Source: Hymenoscyphus infarciens
Lineage: Eukaryota > Ascomycota > Leotiomycetes > Helotiales > Helotiaceae
NCBI GenBank assembly: GCA_001414345.1
Contig: LLCB01000095.1
Coordinates: forward strand, 62,001 to 126,000
DNA length: 64,000 nt
Reading direction: 5' to 3'
In this document: piece by piece, positions 52,621 through 63,277 of the stretch
Position numbering within the stretch: the first letter of the stretch is position 1
How the letters are laid out: each line of letters starts with the position of its first letter
Position numbers and translations under genes: made by a program
Notes under the pieces: generated by a model
What the model was told of the DNA's origin: nothing
What the model saw: only the letters and a program-made list of their open reading frames with translations
Databases searched by the model: none

Positions 52621-53364
52621 AGTGCTAGTATCAGGAGTTAGGTAACGAGCCAGCCTTAGTATCGTAGGTTAGACAGCGGGTCGGCCTTAGTACCTCTAGT
52701 TTCAGGGGTTAGACAGCAGGTTGGCTTTGGCGCTAAGCATTCTAAGGCCGAATAGTAGCTGCTTCCGCGCTATGTGCTAGAGCTAGTACAAAGCTATTCT
52801 GCCAGTGTATAAGAAAACTTTCGTGATGTAGAGTGTCTCTTTTACTCTCTCTTTTCCTTTATATAAGCCTTAAAGAGTAGAAGAGGAATCTTATGGAAAT
52901 ATAGTTATTGCCGGGATACTGAAGTGTCTCTAAGTTGATAGTAGCTGAATAGATAACCCGGTAGAGAGAATAACTGGGAAGAAGATCTTTGTTGGTGGTT
53001 TATGCAAGATTGTGAATTATTAACTATCTTTGGGTTGAAGTTGAAGAGTTCCAGCTCAACATGGGACTGGCCAATTTTCCGCCTTTACTGAAGGCTTGAT
53101 ACACAATAGCCCGCACCTTTATGTGTCCATCGCAGGAAGAGAGCCAGGATATTGGGCATACGCCAAGACACTTTAGTGGTTAAGCGAAATAAATAGGTTG
53201 CTCTAGCTCCTCTTGATCGTGATAAACCACAACCTCAACTTCAACCTCTCCTCAAAACAACACAAAAACCCAGGGAGGATCAACCTTCCGAGTCTTACAC
53301 GTAACACCCATGGTACGCAAAACATCGGACTACGTACCACTCTGAAGCTTTCTCATATGATCAA
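52621..53364. other. Transition from RIP island to BTB array
   Basis: Composition returns to normal. Contains a short GC-richer tandem repeat (52,631-52,742). An upstream exon of the first BTB gene would have to lie here, but I could not define one. Confidence 0.4.
52631..52742. repeat. Imperfect tandem repeat at the RIP border
   Basis: Three imperfect units of roughly 35-44 bp share the words GGTTAGACAGC and GGCCTTAGTA or GGCTTTGG. The units differ partly by C/T changes, in line with RIP. Confidence 0.55.
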
Positions 53365-54361
53365 CCACCTCCTCACCTCTGGAGCTCCCCATCAAATCAA
53401 TTCACCTTTCAAAGCTAGCCCAATCCTTTCCGTATTGCGGGGAGTGTCTTCACTTTCAGCTTTCGAGCCCATTCCCATCTCACCAACAAAAACTTGAGTA
53501 TGGTGTCCTCTGGGGCATCAAAGAGGGAACGCCCAAGTGCTGCCATAGCGGGCCCCCAGAAGAACCGAGTCCCAAGAAACAATGCCTCACCGAGTTATTC
53601 AACAGCGAGTAAGACTTCCTTTGCCGATTGATTGAAATTAGACGCTCATTTGAGACCTTAGAAACCCCATCAAGACACCCGATACATCCATCGTAAATAT
53701 CACACTTATATGCGCCCGATTTCCTCAAAATAATGAAACATTCTCCATATATCACGCATCGATTGCTGGCCACTCTCCTACCCTGGCCCACCTTGCTTTA
53801 CCATCTTCCGAGAAAACTTACAGTCTTGTGTTCCCGAACGCCGACTACACCATGCAGAACACTATCACCCTTTCTGTCAATTGGCTCTATTTGGGAAAGC
53901 TACCTACTATCGATTCCAGCCCTATGGCATTTTATTTTCTGAAGCTTTGGCTATTCGGATCAAAATACAAGATACCGGAGCTCCAGAACGATGTTATCAA
54001 GCAACTAGTTACTTTCTACTCGCGGAAAGATTTCGAGTTGTCCACCCTATGGGATCTCTCTGGTATGATTTATGGTGGCTGCACCTGGGGACGTCTGAGC
54101 AGGGGATTAGATAAAGACATAGACATCAAGCCCCTCAAGAAGCTTGCAGTCAAGACCGCGTTTCGTTGCATGACTTCTGGCACGTTTACGACAAACGATA
54201 TGGACGGAATGCCTAGTGAAATGATGAAGGATTTTACATTGGCTTTGATGGAATTTTACAAGAACCAAGCTGTGGGTACAAGGCCCGGGGATGATGAATT
54301 GTTCAAAGCAGAGCTATTCTTCACTCCGGTCGTGGTCGCAAGTGAAGCTCCTGCCACTTGA
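53365..54361 (+). CDS. BTB/POZ-domain protein 1 (5' end unresolved)
   Basis: Two exons can be read: about 53365..53608 (start not found) and 53662..54361, joined by a 53-bp intron (GTAAGA...CCTTAG). The join gives KKQCLTELFNS-ENPIKTPDT. The BTB fold follows: DTSIVNITLICARFPQNNET, FSIYHASIAGHSPTLAHLAL, NADYTMQNTITLSVNWLYLG and FLKLWLFGSKYKIPELQNDV. The LTELF segment recurs in the next copy, supporting the chosen frame of exon 1. No ATG occurs in frame in exon 1. An ATG at 53,500 opens another frame (MVSSGASKRERPSAAIAG) that cannot be joined in phase. Either an upstream exon is missing or a frameshift has broken the start. BTB proteins of this fungal family are often of unknown function; some are Cullin-3 adaptors. 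Confidence 0.6.
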
Positions 54362-54795
54362 GAAGCCGGATCTGAGGACTGAGAGTGTTGCGGAAACTAA
54401 AAGGATATCTTGAGTTTTCATGGTTGTTACTGCGAGTGGATTAAGCGGCACTACTGAAATCACAATTCGATGATAAAGATTTTAATTAATTTTCCCTCAC
54501 ATTGTGTCCTAGTTGCAAGATGCCCAAGATGTATGCCAAGCGTTAAGCGAAAACAATAGTGGTTCGGTCTAAATTACCCATCAACCAGACTCTTAATTCA
54601 CATACAACTTACATGAAATCTCTGAGCTATGTTGCGTAAGCCTCAGCCATCAAGTCGCTTTGTGGGGTTGTCAAACAACCTACTCGGCATTCTTCAGCGT
54701 ACAGTGAAACACACCATTGGTTACCTTGTCGGCTCTTCCCATCATCGAGATCCCGGTAAGAGAAGTGCCAAGACACAAAGTAGAAGATACCGCAG
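54362..54795. other. Spacer between BTB copies 1 and 2
   Basis: 3' flank of the first BTB gene. No ORF is supported. Confidence 0.4.
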
Positions 54796-55751
54796 CTGAG
54801 CAACAGCAGATATGGAAGAACCAAATCCAAGCAACGGAGACTCACGGAACTGTTCGAGTTGGCCGATGGAAATGCCAATGGACAAGAGGAAAACGAAGCG
54901 GCCAAACCCCCCGAACTTGTGTAAGGCCTAGCAGGTTACGAGGATCACAACCAGCATAGAGCCTAGAGCTTTTATCTAATGATCTACTTAGACTACCTGA
55001 CACCACCCTCGTAAATGTCGTCGTAAAGACCAAGACTGGCGATGAGCACCTTTTCAAAATATTTCGAAATTCGATTCTTGGTCACGCTCCAGCCCTTGCC
55101 AAGTCTCTTCCGGGTTCTGCCTCTCCAGCCTAACCAAACCGTTACCTACTTAATCTCGATTTCCCTACAGTTTCGCCGCAAGCCTTCGGATTGTTCATAC
55201 GTTGGTTCCTGTTCGAGACGCTTTGCCTTTCCTCCTGCCTATCTCTTGCCAGTTGCGCACAGCTCTGGTTCTTCGGATACAAATACGAAATTGCACAGCT
55301 ACAAAACGATATCGCCAAACACATCACCACCTTCATAACGAAGCCAGAGTTTTTCGAAGACGTGGATTTGCACAAAGGTCTACTTTCCTTCTTCTATGAA
55401 GTTTATAAGATCTTAAATGCTAATTGAGAGAGTGGAGAAGGTAGTAGCGATAACGATGAGGTTTGCACAAGACCACTCCGGAAACTGCTCCGGAAACTGG
55501 CATTGGATATCGCTATTTATACCACAAACTTTGGACCATCGCCTTTAGATTTTGTCCATCGGTTTCCCCTTGAATTGAGAGTAGATTTTTTAGATTTGCT
55601 GGTGGTGTTTTCGAGAACGATGTCAAGAGATACAAGAGTGGATCCAACTGAAGCATCTAAGCCGGAGACATACTACGTCGACCCAGAAGTCGATGATGAT
55701 TTGATTACTGTGAGCGATTCTTATTTTGGATATTATATACAGTTTTGCTAA
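54796..55751 (+). pseudogene. BTB/POZ-domain gene 2, broken
   Basis: This is a paralogue of the preceding gene. It contains SKQRRLTELFELADGNANGQ, then stops. It resumes with LPDTTLVNVVVKTKTGDEHL and FKIFRNSILGHAPALAKSLP, followed by a TAA near 55,130. In the same frame it continues LDFPTVSPQAFGLFIRWFLF and AQLWFFGYKYEIAQLQNDIA to a TGA near 55,425, then ESGEGSSDNDEVC and a long open end to 55,751. At least two nonsense codons (TGA from CGA is a C-to-T change) and a disrupted N-terminal region make it non-functional, unless some gaps are unrecognised introns. It is more decayed than copies 1 and 3. Confidence 0.7.
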
Positions 55752-57285
55752 TGGAGGTTGATGATAGGGGACAACCGAGACCCTTTGAGGGAAAGGAAAG
55801 AATGATGAATACTAGTTAAGCTAAGAGTTCACTTCCTACTCTTTGGGAGGCAGATTAAAACATGAAGTCTGAGGGGGGAGTGCTTTGTCATTGGTGTCGA
55901 AATGTTTACCGCACCAAAATTTCTTTTGGAAATGGGAGACGACAAGAGGCAAAGTCGAGGAAATAAAGTGGAACAACGGGAGGCAGGCTTGTTTCGATTC
56001 ATTGATGAAAGGAGACCAAGATTTTTGCAGCAGACCAATGGACATTGCGTTTCCCAATAATCAAAACAAGTTTTCGTGCAAGTAGAACATCCAAGTATCT
56101 CCGCCGACTTGACCGCTTTCCTAATTTTTGATTAAGTGATGAGACCCTGGTGCAAAACCACTGAGGGGGCGTGGGGAAGACCGAAAATTCTTTACTCTAC
56201 CGAAAAACAGGGGAGCATATATGGTGTGTGGGGCTTTCTACTCAATCGATATTGTTTCGCTATTTTTAACTTGCTAGTCAAAATACCACAACAAGGTTTT
56301 AAACCTAGCTTCTAACAGAGTTTTATCCTTTGGCAAGGCCTCCAAAACTCATCTGGAATTAGGTACGTGATGCTGTAATCACGATAAAAGCGGCAGACAA
56401 TAGCTCAAAACTTTAGCACTTTATTATGAATTTACAGTCTAGTTGACGGCAGAAGGATCGGTGTATTACCCTTAATCGTCTGAAAACTTTCGACGACTCA
56501 GTGATGGATTGTCATGTCGAGGATCTCGCCTGAATAGAAATGAATTGAAGAGAAGTCGAAAATAATTTAACTACAGCACTACAGTTGGCGCAATTCCAAG
56601 GAAGAAGCGCTCTCTCAAATACCATCGGAGAAAAGTTATTAGTGTAGTGGTAACTTCGGTAGTATTTGAAATATTGGAGATTTGGTTTAGGGGAAGAAGA
56701 CGAACTTAAGTGGGACCATACGTTGAAATACAAAGTCTGGACGAAGAAGAGACTAGTTTGATAATGAATGATGAAGTTCCGAAAGCTGTAAGCTTCCTCG
56801 CGAACCATTTGCAAGCATATATACTTTTTCGTGCTTTAATTCCAAGCTCGCGCTGGATTTTGGATGGTCCATGGTCAATCTCCGTCAACAAACGATCGCT
56901 TCAAACCCCCGGAGAAAGCTAGATCGACCAAAAATACAGCCCCAGATTTCTGAAGGCACAATATAAGTCGCCACTAAAAGCCCTGAGCGTGTCACTTAAT
57001 ACACCCTTCTAGTCAGTGAAGAAAGGGGACTCGAAGACTTCTCGATCTATTTTTGACCTTTGCCCTCGCTCACTTCCCGTTTGGAATAGCTAAATAGCAA
57101 TTAAGAGCCCAGAGCTGGTTTGTCATTAGCTAAACCTCAAGAGCTAAAGCGAGCCGCACTCGCTCATTCAAAAGCTCAATACCTTACTCACTACCCCCAA
57201 CCTCAACCATCTTCAAAGCCAAGGTGAATCGCCAACCGTCAACCACCCAACACACACTCTGGGCTTCACCCAGAATATTCCCGAA
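55752..57285. other. Spacer between BTB copies 2 and 3
   Basis: No firm gene. A plus-strand frame at 56,710-56,922 reads protein-like (SLDEEETSLIMNDEVPKAVS) without partners and may be a relic of another BTB-array member or chance. The last 200 bp are CA/CT-rich, fitting the promoter and leader of copy 3. Confidence 0.4.
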
Positions 57286-58469
57286 ATGTCCACCATCCGG
57301 CGCTCAGGTAGATCGGTAGAAAAGAAAGATTACAACCAAGAAACCTACCAAAAACAACTCCACGCCATCCTCGAAGAAGATCGAGTGCAACAACTCTCCG
57401 ACGCCGGAATTCAACAAATAAGATATTCAGACGACTCCTCCCAGACCCTCGCAGCTATGAGTTCCTCTCCACCACAACCAAGTCTAGGCAATGCCTTCAG
57501 TTTTGAGAAGGCTTCTACACCGTCGCCTGCAAGAAGAGGCTCATGTATTCCTATGAGTTCAGCTGATAGTCCTACCACCTCACCACTTCGATCTCAATCA
57601 CGGTCTCAGATCAGAGCTCAATACACGCTGAAACAAGAGACGAAGCAAAAGCCAGAGAAGAAGAAGAAGAAGAAGAAGAAGAAGCTATTAAACTTCTGGT
57701 AAGAGAACCCAAACTTCCTTCTCTTCTCATTCTTTCCCGTTCCCCCCAAAACCCTCGATCTACCAAGTCCTCGAACTAACACACCCCCAGCGGCCCCCAA
57801 ACATTCGTCTCAATCGTAACCGGAAAGGAACCTAACCAACAAACGTTCACACTCCACAAGTCCCTCCTCCTCCACCACTCCTCCTACTTCCGCCTTGCCT
57901 TCAACAATCCAACCCTCATGGAATGGCAAACCCGTACCCTGCACCTCCCGGCTATCGATAGCAACCTCTTCAGCATCGTGGTAAACTGGTTTTACCTCCA
58001 GCAAATCCTCCCACCAACTCACCCATCAAGCTCCCCCAGCTCATCACCACCTTCTTCGCAAGTCTCAAACACCCAAGTCGAAGAACCCACACTACTAACC
58101 CTCCTTAAACTCCACACCCTAGCCTCAACCCTCTGCCTCCCAGTCTTACAGAATCAAATCCTCCGCACTCTTTCCGACTACGAATTCAGCGGTTCATTGG
58201 AGACCTGCATTACCGAGTGGAAAGGTGTTGCTGCCTACGCATTTGGTAAGGAGATGCGCCAAGGTGTTTTGAAGGAGAAGGTGTTGGAGGATTTATTCGA
58301 TGTTTATAACATCCTTGGGGAAGTTGGAGAGGAGTTCCTCAAAGGTGTTTTTGGGGAGGCGGCGGCTGGAATTCTGGCGATGTTGTTGGGGAAGGGAAAA
58401 AGCGGGCAAGAGGGCGAGGAGGGGGTAGAAAGATTTTTGGTCAAGGAGGAGGAGAGTGAGGATGAGTGA
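57286..58469 (+). CDS. BTB/POZ-domain protein 3 (intact)
   Basis: Two exons (57286..57698, 57791..58469) give 363 aa. The head (1-135) is basic and Ser/Pro-rich (MSTIRRSGRSVEKKDYNQET) and ends in a run of Lys encoded by an AAG microsatellite. The 92-bp intron (GTAAGA, CCCCCAG) joins LLNFC-GPQTFVSIVTGKE. The BTB domain spans about 138-250: FTLHKSLLLHHSSYFRLAFN, the H/P-rich loop, NLFSIVVNWFYLQQI, then LLKLHTLASTLCLPVLQNQI. A helical C-terminus and acidic end follow (FLVKEEESEDE). It is the only copy in the array with a clear start and no break. The family is greatly expanded in filamentous ascomycetes and mostly uncharacterised; roles in ubiquitination are a possibility only. Confidence 0.85.
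57658..57684. repeat. (AAG)9 coding microsatellite
   Basis: Nine AAG triplets encode poly-Lys just before the intron of BTB gene 3. Length changes would keep frame. Confidence 0.9.
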
Positions 58470-59284
58470 GGAGGGAGGAGATGAGGTTAGAGTTAAGCGA
58501 GAGGAGGATGCGATAACGAAAGCTGGCCTCTCTAATGAGTGGGAATGATGGATAGGGGGAGCGATTGTGATCTGGGTTGGTAGTTAGGGTTGGGGATAAC
58601 AGGGACCGGGATGGGGATGTGATGTGATGACAAAGGCTGGCCTGTCTACACGGATGGGAATGGAGGGTATGACGACGGAGTGTGTTTTTCTTTTGTGACT
58701 TCGGATCGGGAGGTAGGGTTGGGGTTATGAGGAATGGCTATGTACATCTAGTTGTGATGGCAGAAGACCACTGACCAAGGAAACGTTGAGCGGAGGAAAC
58801 GGGCATGATGTCTTCTCCCCATAACCAGAGTCTAGGCAGCGAGTACATAGGGTAGCTCGAGTAGCCAAATGAGAAGAACTACTTGACTCCTTGCATGAGA
58901 ACTAGTGTAAAAAGAAGACTTTCAACGATACTGGTACGGTAGAACCATCTAGAACCAGTTCCTTTTCGAACTGCTTTGCTTTCTAAATGTCATGAAACCA
59001 TTTCAGAAAGATGTGCTTGTAATCGTACAACAAAAAATTAAATCATCAGAAAAAAGCCCACTGATGCAACACTTGCCGATACAGAACTACTACTTGATGG
59101 CTACCGTATAAAGACTTTTCATATTCATGATCATAAGGCTTGGCGCTCGCTCAACTACCACAACCCAAGGCACAATCCTATGCTAGGCCTGCCCAAACCT
59201 CCCAATAACTCCGATATATGCAGCATTACACCCATGTGACATCCTGTTTCGCCACCAAAATACTACATTTGAGTTGAGTCCTTT
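58470..59284. other. Intergenic region
   Basis: The convergent 3' regions of BTB gene 3 (plus) and the RING-CH gene (minus) meet here. G-rich plus-strand DNA occupies about 58,470-58,760. No ORF is supported. Confidence 0.4.
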
Positions 59285-60863
59285 TCAGTTACGCCTCCTA
59301 GGTGGGACGTAATCCACTATCTTCTTCTTGTCGAATATTTGCGCCTTTCTCCACTTGCAGTATAACGTAACCGCGTCCTTTAAAACCACAAAGAGACATC
59401 CACCCGCGACAGTTCTACCCCATTTTGAATGCAAGAACCCACGACCAGCATATCTATATCCCACACGCTGCCCAACCCATTTCGGAGGCAAGAAAATCTC
59501 CAACAAATTCCCCATAACCGATGAAATCAGCGGAAAAGCCAAAGCACCAGTGATTTTGATAGCCGCTTGCGCAATAGACCAATTTCCTTGCAGTCCCCAT
59601 CCTTGACGATTTCCAGCGGCGGGTCGTTCGCCAGCTTCGTCATCTCCCTGGGCGTCTGCAACTGGTACATTCCCATTCAGTCGCCCCTGCCAATTTGCAC
59701 CTCGTCTTTGTATTGGTGGAGGTTCCTCCTCATCCATTATTTCTAGCTCGAAGATGGCACGATCATCGTCATCTTCCATTTGTTGCCGGATTTGTTCTGC
59801 GGTTTCGCCCTCGCGGGGTTTTCTCTGAACAGCTAGGTCCCACTTTCTTTCTAAATCAGCGAGTGCGTAACGATAGAATTCATTGTATGCTGTTCGAAGG
59901 TATGGTAGGGTAGCAAATGTAAGACCTGGTGAGGGTGGCCAGTGATAAATGTCTCGATGTGAGGGGTTGATGAAGTACTGAAGAATAATGTTAGCCTGAG
60001 AACTGAGCATTGAAAGGAGCGGTATATCTTACAATAGATATCATGAGAGGAAAGACATAGTCTGACAATTTGGTCCTTGCCAGTATTATAGTTGGGCCGA
60101 TTAAAGGAATAGTAGCCCAAGGTTTCCAATGTCTTAATGACCCAGCTGCGATTTGTGGAAAGAATGGATCTGTACCCGTCATGAGGTTCCAAAGGGCATT
60201 CAGCGGACTTTGAGGGCGAGGAAACGCAAGACCCGCGTGTTCCCCCATATCCAGCAGGATCTGAGTCGCCTCCTCTTGCCCAAAGACAATGTATATTGTG
60301 TTCACGCCATACACAAACAGACCCGCATACCCACAGCCCAGAATGCTACTTACGGCGGTTGGGAAGATGGCTCTCTTCGCCAGAGATTGAAGACGATCAT
60401 AGATGTTGACTATGGGATCTTGAGGCCGCTGGATCTTGATCTCTGCTTTGCACACCGGGCACACGATTTTATGGGGCGATGAGATATCTCCCGTCTTGGG
60501 AGCCTCTTCGTCGGCAATCCATTCCAGCAGGCACTCGTCGTGGGCATCTAGGGAACATGGGCACGCTTTCCTCCACTTCGTGTTTGGTTCATCTTCTGTC
60601 TCGTCCATTTGGCAGATCCAACACTTCTTGGGCTCGACTTCTTCTGGCGGTTGCGGCGATGGCGTTGGAGGAGAAGCTGGAGCAGATCGAAACTGTTCGG
60701 AGTAATTGACCCAGGAATCTAGAGCCATACCAGGCACATCGTCTGCTGTTGTGTCTGCAGTTGTATCCGGCATGGCGGTTGCCTCTGATGGCTCTTCGGG
60801 GGTTGCGGGATGAGGCTGAACGGAGTGGAAGGCTCCTGGGACTGGTTGCGGAGCTGAAGACAT
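59285..60863 (-). CDS. RING-CH (MARCH-type) membrane E3 ubiquitin ligase
   Basis: Two exons (60863..60033, 59977..59285) give 507 aa. The RING-CH finger sits at 81-138 with all eight ligands: C81, C84 (CWIC), C101, C103 (CPC), H108, C111 (HDEC), C135, C138 (CPVC). Ahead lies a Pro-rich disordered head. Behind it are several hydrophobic segments: AIFPTAVSSILGCGYAGLFV, PWATIPLIGPTIILA, ITGALAFPLISSVMGNLLEI and TVAGGCLFVVLKDAVTLYC, interrupted by an acidic loop. The tail is basic (VPPRRRN). This is the layout of MARCH/Ssm4-like ligases in ER or other endomembranes; target unknown. For the 55-bp intron, the acceptor after the GCTAAC branch site (CTTCAG) was chosen over a nearer AG that would give a 37-bp intron. 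The two options differ by six residues. Confidence 0.85.
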
Positions 60864-61681
60864 TGCGATGGGGATATAAAGCTGAGAGAGTTTAGGATGG
60901 GATGGCTCAACAGTACTTCATCGCGGACGGTTTGTAGATTTGAATGGCTGGTCAGTTTGTTGGTTGGTCGATCTGAAGTCTGGTTGATACTGAAGTTGTT
61001 GATCCCCGAGTCGAGTCGAGGCGCAGAGGCGAGAGAGGAGAGAGAGGAACCGGGGATCAGCCGTTGGTGGTGAACCTAAGGCAGGCGAGGCAGGCGAGGC
61101 AGGCGAGGCAGGCGAGGCAGGACAGGGCAGGGAACCAGCCTGGCTGTGGCTCACGCGAGGTTTTGGAACTGAACCAATACGGAGGGAGGTTCCAGACCCT
61201 TTTTCTTTTTTTCCTACAACTATCTGGATTGTGTTTCAGCTGTCAACTTCAACTATCAACAGCTTCATTATTTTCCCAATTCGGTCCGTTGAAGAGCCTT
61301 CTTTTTCCCTCTTGTACTCTTGGCGCTATCCCTGCACGTGTCCTCGTACAGCAGCGGAGAAGACCCTGCGAAGGAGACCTGTCAAAAAAGGTAAAAAGCG
61401 TGCTTTAGCGAGATCCATTTCAAGTCTGCTTTCTTTCAATTGGTCTTTTTATACGTAATATCCGCAATCTACTCGCATAGTACGCCGCACCTGCACCTGG
61501 GAGGCAAAGTGAGGTGAAGTGAAGTGAGGATGTTGGATCGTCGGATGGAGCCTGGCGCGCCCAGTCGCAAGACCCGGTCGTGAATCCATCCCCCTTCACC
61601 TCGACATCCTCACCTCGCTTTGCTTCGCTATCAATTTCTCTCTCTTCGCTTCGAGCTTGTTAGACTACATGTAGGCGCATC
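60864..61681. promoter_or_regulatory. Divergent promoter region, RING-CH and GT31 genes
   Basis: 818 bp between two divergent, probably constitutive genes. Contains a GC-rich 9-bp minisatellite (61,081-61,121) and CT-rich leaders on both sides. No TATA box is obvious. A frame at 61,064-61,408 is produced by the repeat and is not considered a gene. Confidence 0.5.
61081..61121. repeat. 9-bp minisatellite in divergent promoter
   Basis: The unit GCAGGCGAG is repeated four times, followed by a degenerate GCAGGACAGGGCAGG. Confidence 0.85.
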
Positions 61682-63277
61682 ATGATCATGGTTCGACGAC
61701 AGCCCCTCCTTATTGTGATCTTTCTTACGATATTCGTCGGGATAGTTTTTACAGGCCGCTATGGGGTCCGGGAAGGATCGCAGCTGAAGCCCCATATAGA
61801 AAAGGTCGAAGAAAAGGTCGGGCAACTTCTACGACCAGCTTCGTCCGCGGAAAAGGTGCCACTGGAGCCATGTGAAGAACATCTGGGCTGGCTGGAACCG
61901 TATTCCTTTTCCTACCCCATCAAATACGTCTCCCGCGATATCGTGGCCATCCCTTCTCCAGAAAAGCAACGTCCAGCCCTCACCAAGATCGATGAACCCC
62001 TTCTCGCGGACTTCAATGTCGTCGACTTATCCAAGTCGCAAATACTCAAGAGTCCCAAATGTCTACCTCCGTTATCGCTCAATGTCTCTCGAGTCGCCGT
62101 GACACCACCAGATGCTTCGAATATGATTTTTGGACTACAAACTACAATGGGTCGTCTCAAGAGTACAGTCAAGCATCTTGCTCGCTGGTTACCGAACACA
62201 AATGCAAGACTTTACGCCATTGTCATCGAGTCCGAGGAATCTGCCGCAGATGGTGCCGAGATGGCGGCTTTGGAAAAGGACTTTGCGGATCAGGGGATGA
62301 ACGTTACGGTCATGCACCCCGTGAGCCCTGTCGACAGCTTCGCTCAAAGATATTTCTCATTGGTGAGTGTCATGTATAAAGCCAGGGACGACAAGACGGA
62401 TTGGGTGGTGTGTATCGACGACGATACCTTCTTCCCCAGCATGCACGATTTGGTGGAAATGCTCAAAGATCACGACCCAAAGAAACCACAATACATTGGG
62501 TCCTTGAGTGAAGACTGGTGGGCTGTCAATCACTACGGACTGATGGGTTTTGGTGGTGCTGGAATTCTACTCTCGACACCACTCGCAAAAGTGGTAGATG
62601 AGTTTACTCCAGAAGATAAACAACATTTGCGTACAAGTGCAGGAGATGTCAGTGTGATGGACTGCATATACGCACATTCGACGACGAAACTCACACACAT
62701 TGCGGGATTACATCAAGTGGACATGCATGGGGATCTCTCGGGTTTTTACGAATCCGGAAGGGAAATGCTCTCTCTGCACCATTGGAAAGAAGGAAGTGCT
62801 GCGGGATATAAGCTCGAGATGGAGAAGATGCACTTGGTGGCCAACATCTGCGACAACTGCTTCTTGCAGCGATGGCACTTCAACAACGAATTCATTCTTA
62901 GCAACGGCTTCTCGATAGCACAATACCCACAAGGTCAGATTTCTGGAAAGAAACCTGGTGGTGTTTTGGGTACTGGTGTTGGTGGAATTGTTGACAAAAT
63001 CGACCTCCAAGCAATGGAACATACTTGGGGAGACGATATCATTGTTCTCCATTCGCTTGCGCCAATTCGAGATAAAGTTCCAGATGATGTCAAGGTTGGA
63101 TACAAATTGTTGGATAGCATGTTGGTTGACAGTGACCCAGAAGGCCACAAGATAAAAGATACTGTGAGACAAGTATACTTCAAGGAAGGAGGTGAAGGAG
63201 AGAAGGATACTGTTATGGTTTTGAATTGGCATGCTGGGTCCATACCAGAACCACTACCACCGGCCGAGAACCCCTGA
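61682..63277 (+). CDS. Fringe-like glycosyltransferase (DUF604/GT31), type II membrane
   Basis: A single exon of 531 aa. A short basic cytoplasmic end (MVRRQP) is followed by a signal-anchor helix at about 8-25 (PLLIVIFLTIFVGIVFTG), so the catalytic part faces the Golgi or ER lumen. The GT-A core begins near 145 (NMIFGLQTTMGRLKST). The acidic metal/nucleotide-sugar motif CIDDDTFF carries DDD at 246-248. Typical downstream family words follow: YIGSLSEDWW, GFGGAGILLS, GDVSVMDCI and HQVDMHGDLSGF. Conserved Cys near the end (NICDNCFLQRW) may form disulphides. Fungal members with this layout are common but the acceptor is unknown. A second ATG two codons downstream is an equally good start. No damage is seen. 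Confidence 0.9.
   Translation: MIMVRRQPLLIVIFLTIFVGIVFTGRYGVREGSQLKPHIEKVEEKVGQLLRPASSAEKVPLEPCEEHLGWLEPYSFSYPIKYVSRDIVAIPSPEKQRPALTKIDEPLLADFNVVDLSKSQILKSPKCLPPLSLNVSRVAVTPPDASNMIFGLQTTMGRLKSTVKHLARWLPNTNARLYAIVIESEESAADGAEMAALEKDFADQGMNVTVMHPVSPVDSFAQRYFSLVSVMYKARDDKTDWVVCIDDDTFFPSMHDLVEMLKDHDPKKPQYIGSLSEDWWAVNHYGLMGFGGAGILLSTPLAKVVDEFTPEDKQHLRTSAGDVSVMDCIYAHSTTKLTHIAGLHQVDMHGDLSGFYESGREMLSLHHWKEGSAAGYKLEMEKMHLVANICDNCFLQRWHFNNEFILSNGFSIAQYPQGQISGKKPGGVLGTGVGGIVDKIDLQAMEHTWGDDIIVLHSLAPIRDKVPDDVKVGYKLLDSMLVDSDPEGHKIKDTVRQVYFKEGGEGEKDTVMVLNWHAGSIPEPLPPAENP

Noticed and set aside
61064..61408. 114-codon plus-strand frame starting in the minisatellite
   Set aside because: Its N-terminus is merely the translated 9-bp repeat and the rest is a CT-rich leader.
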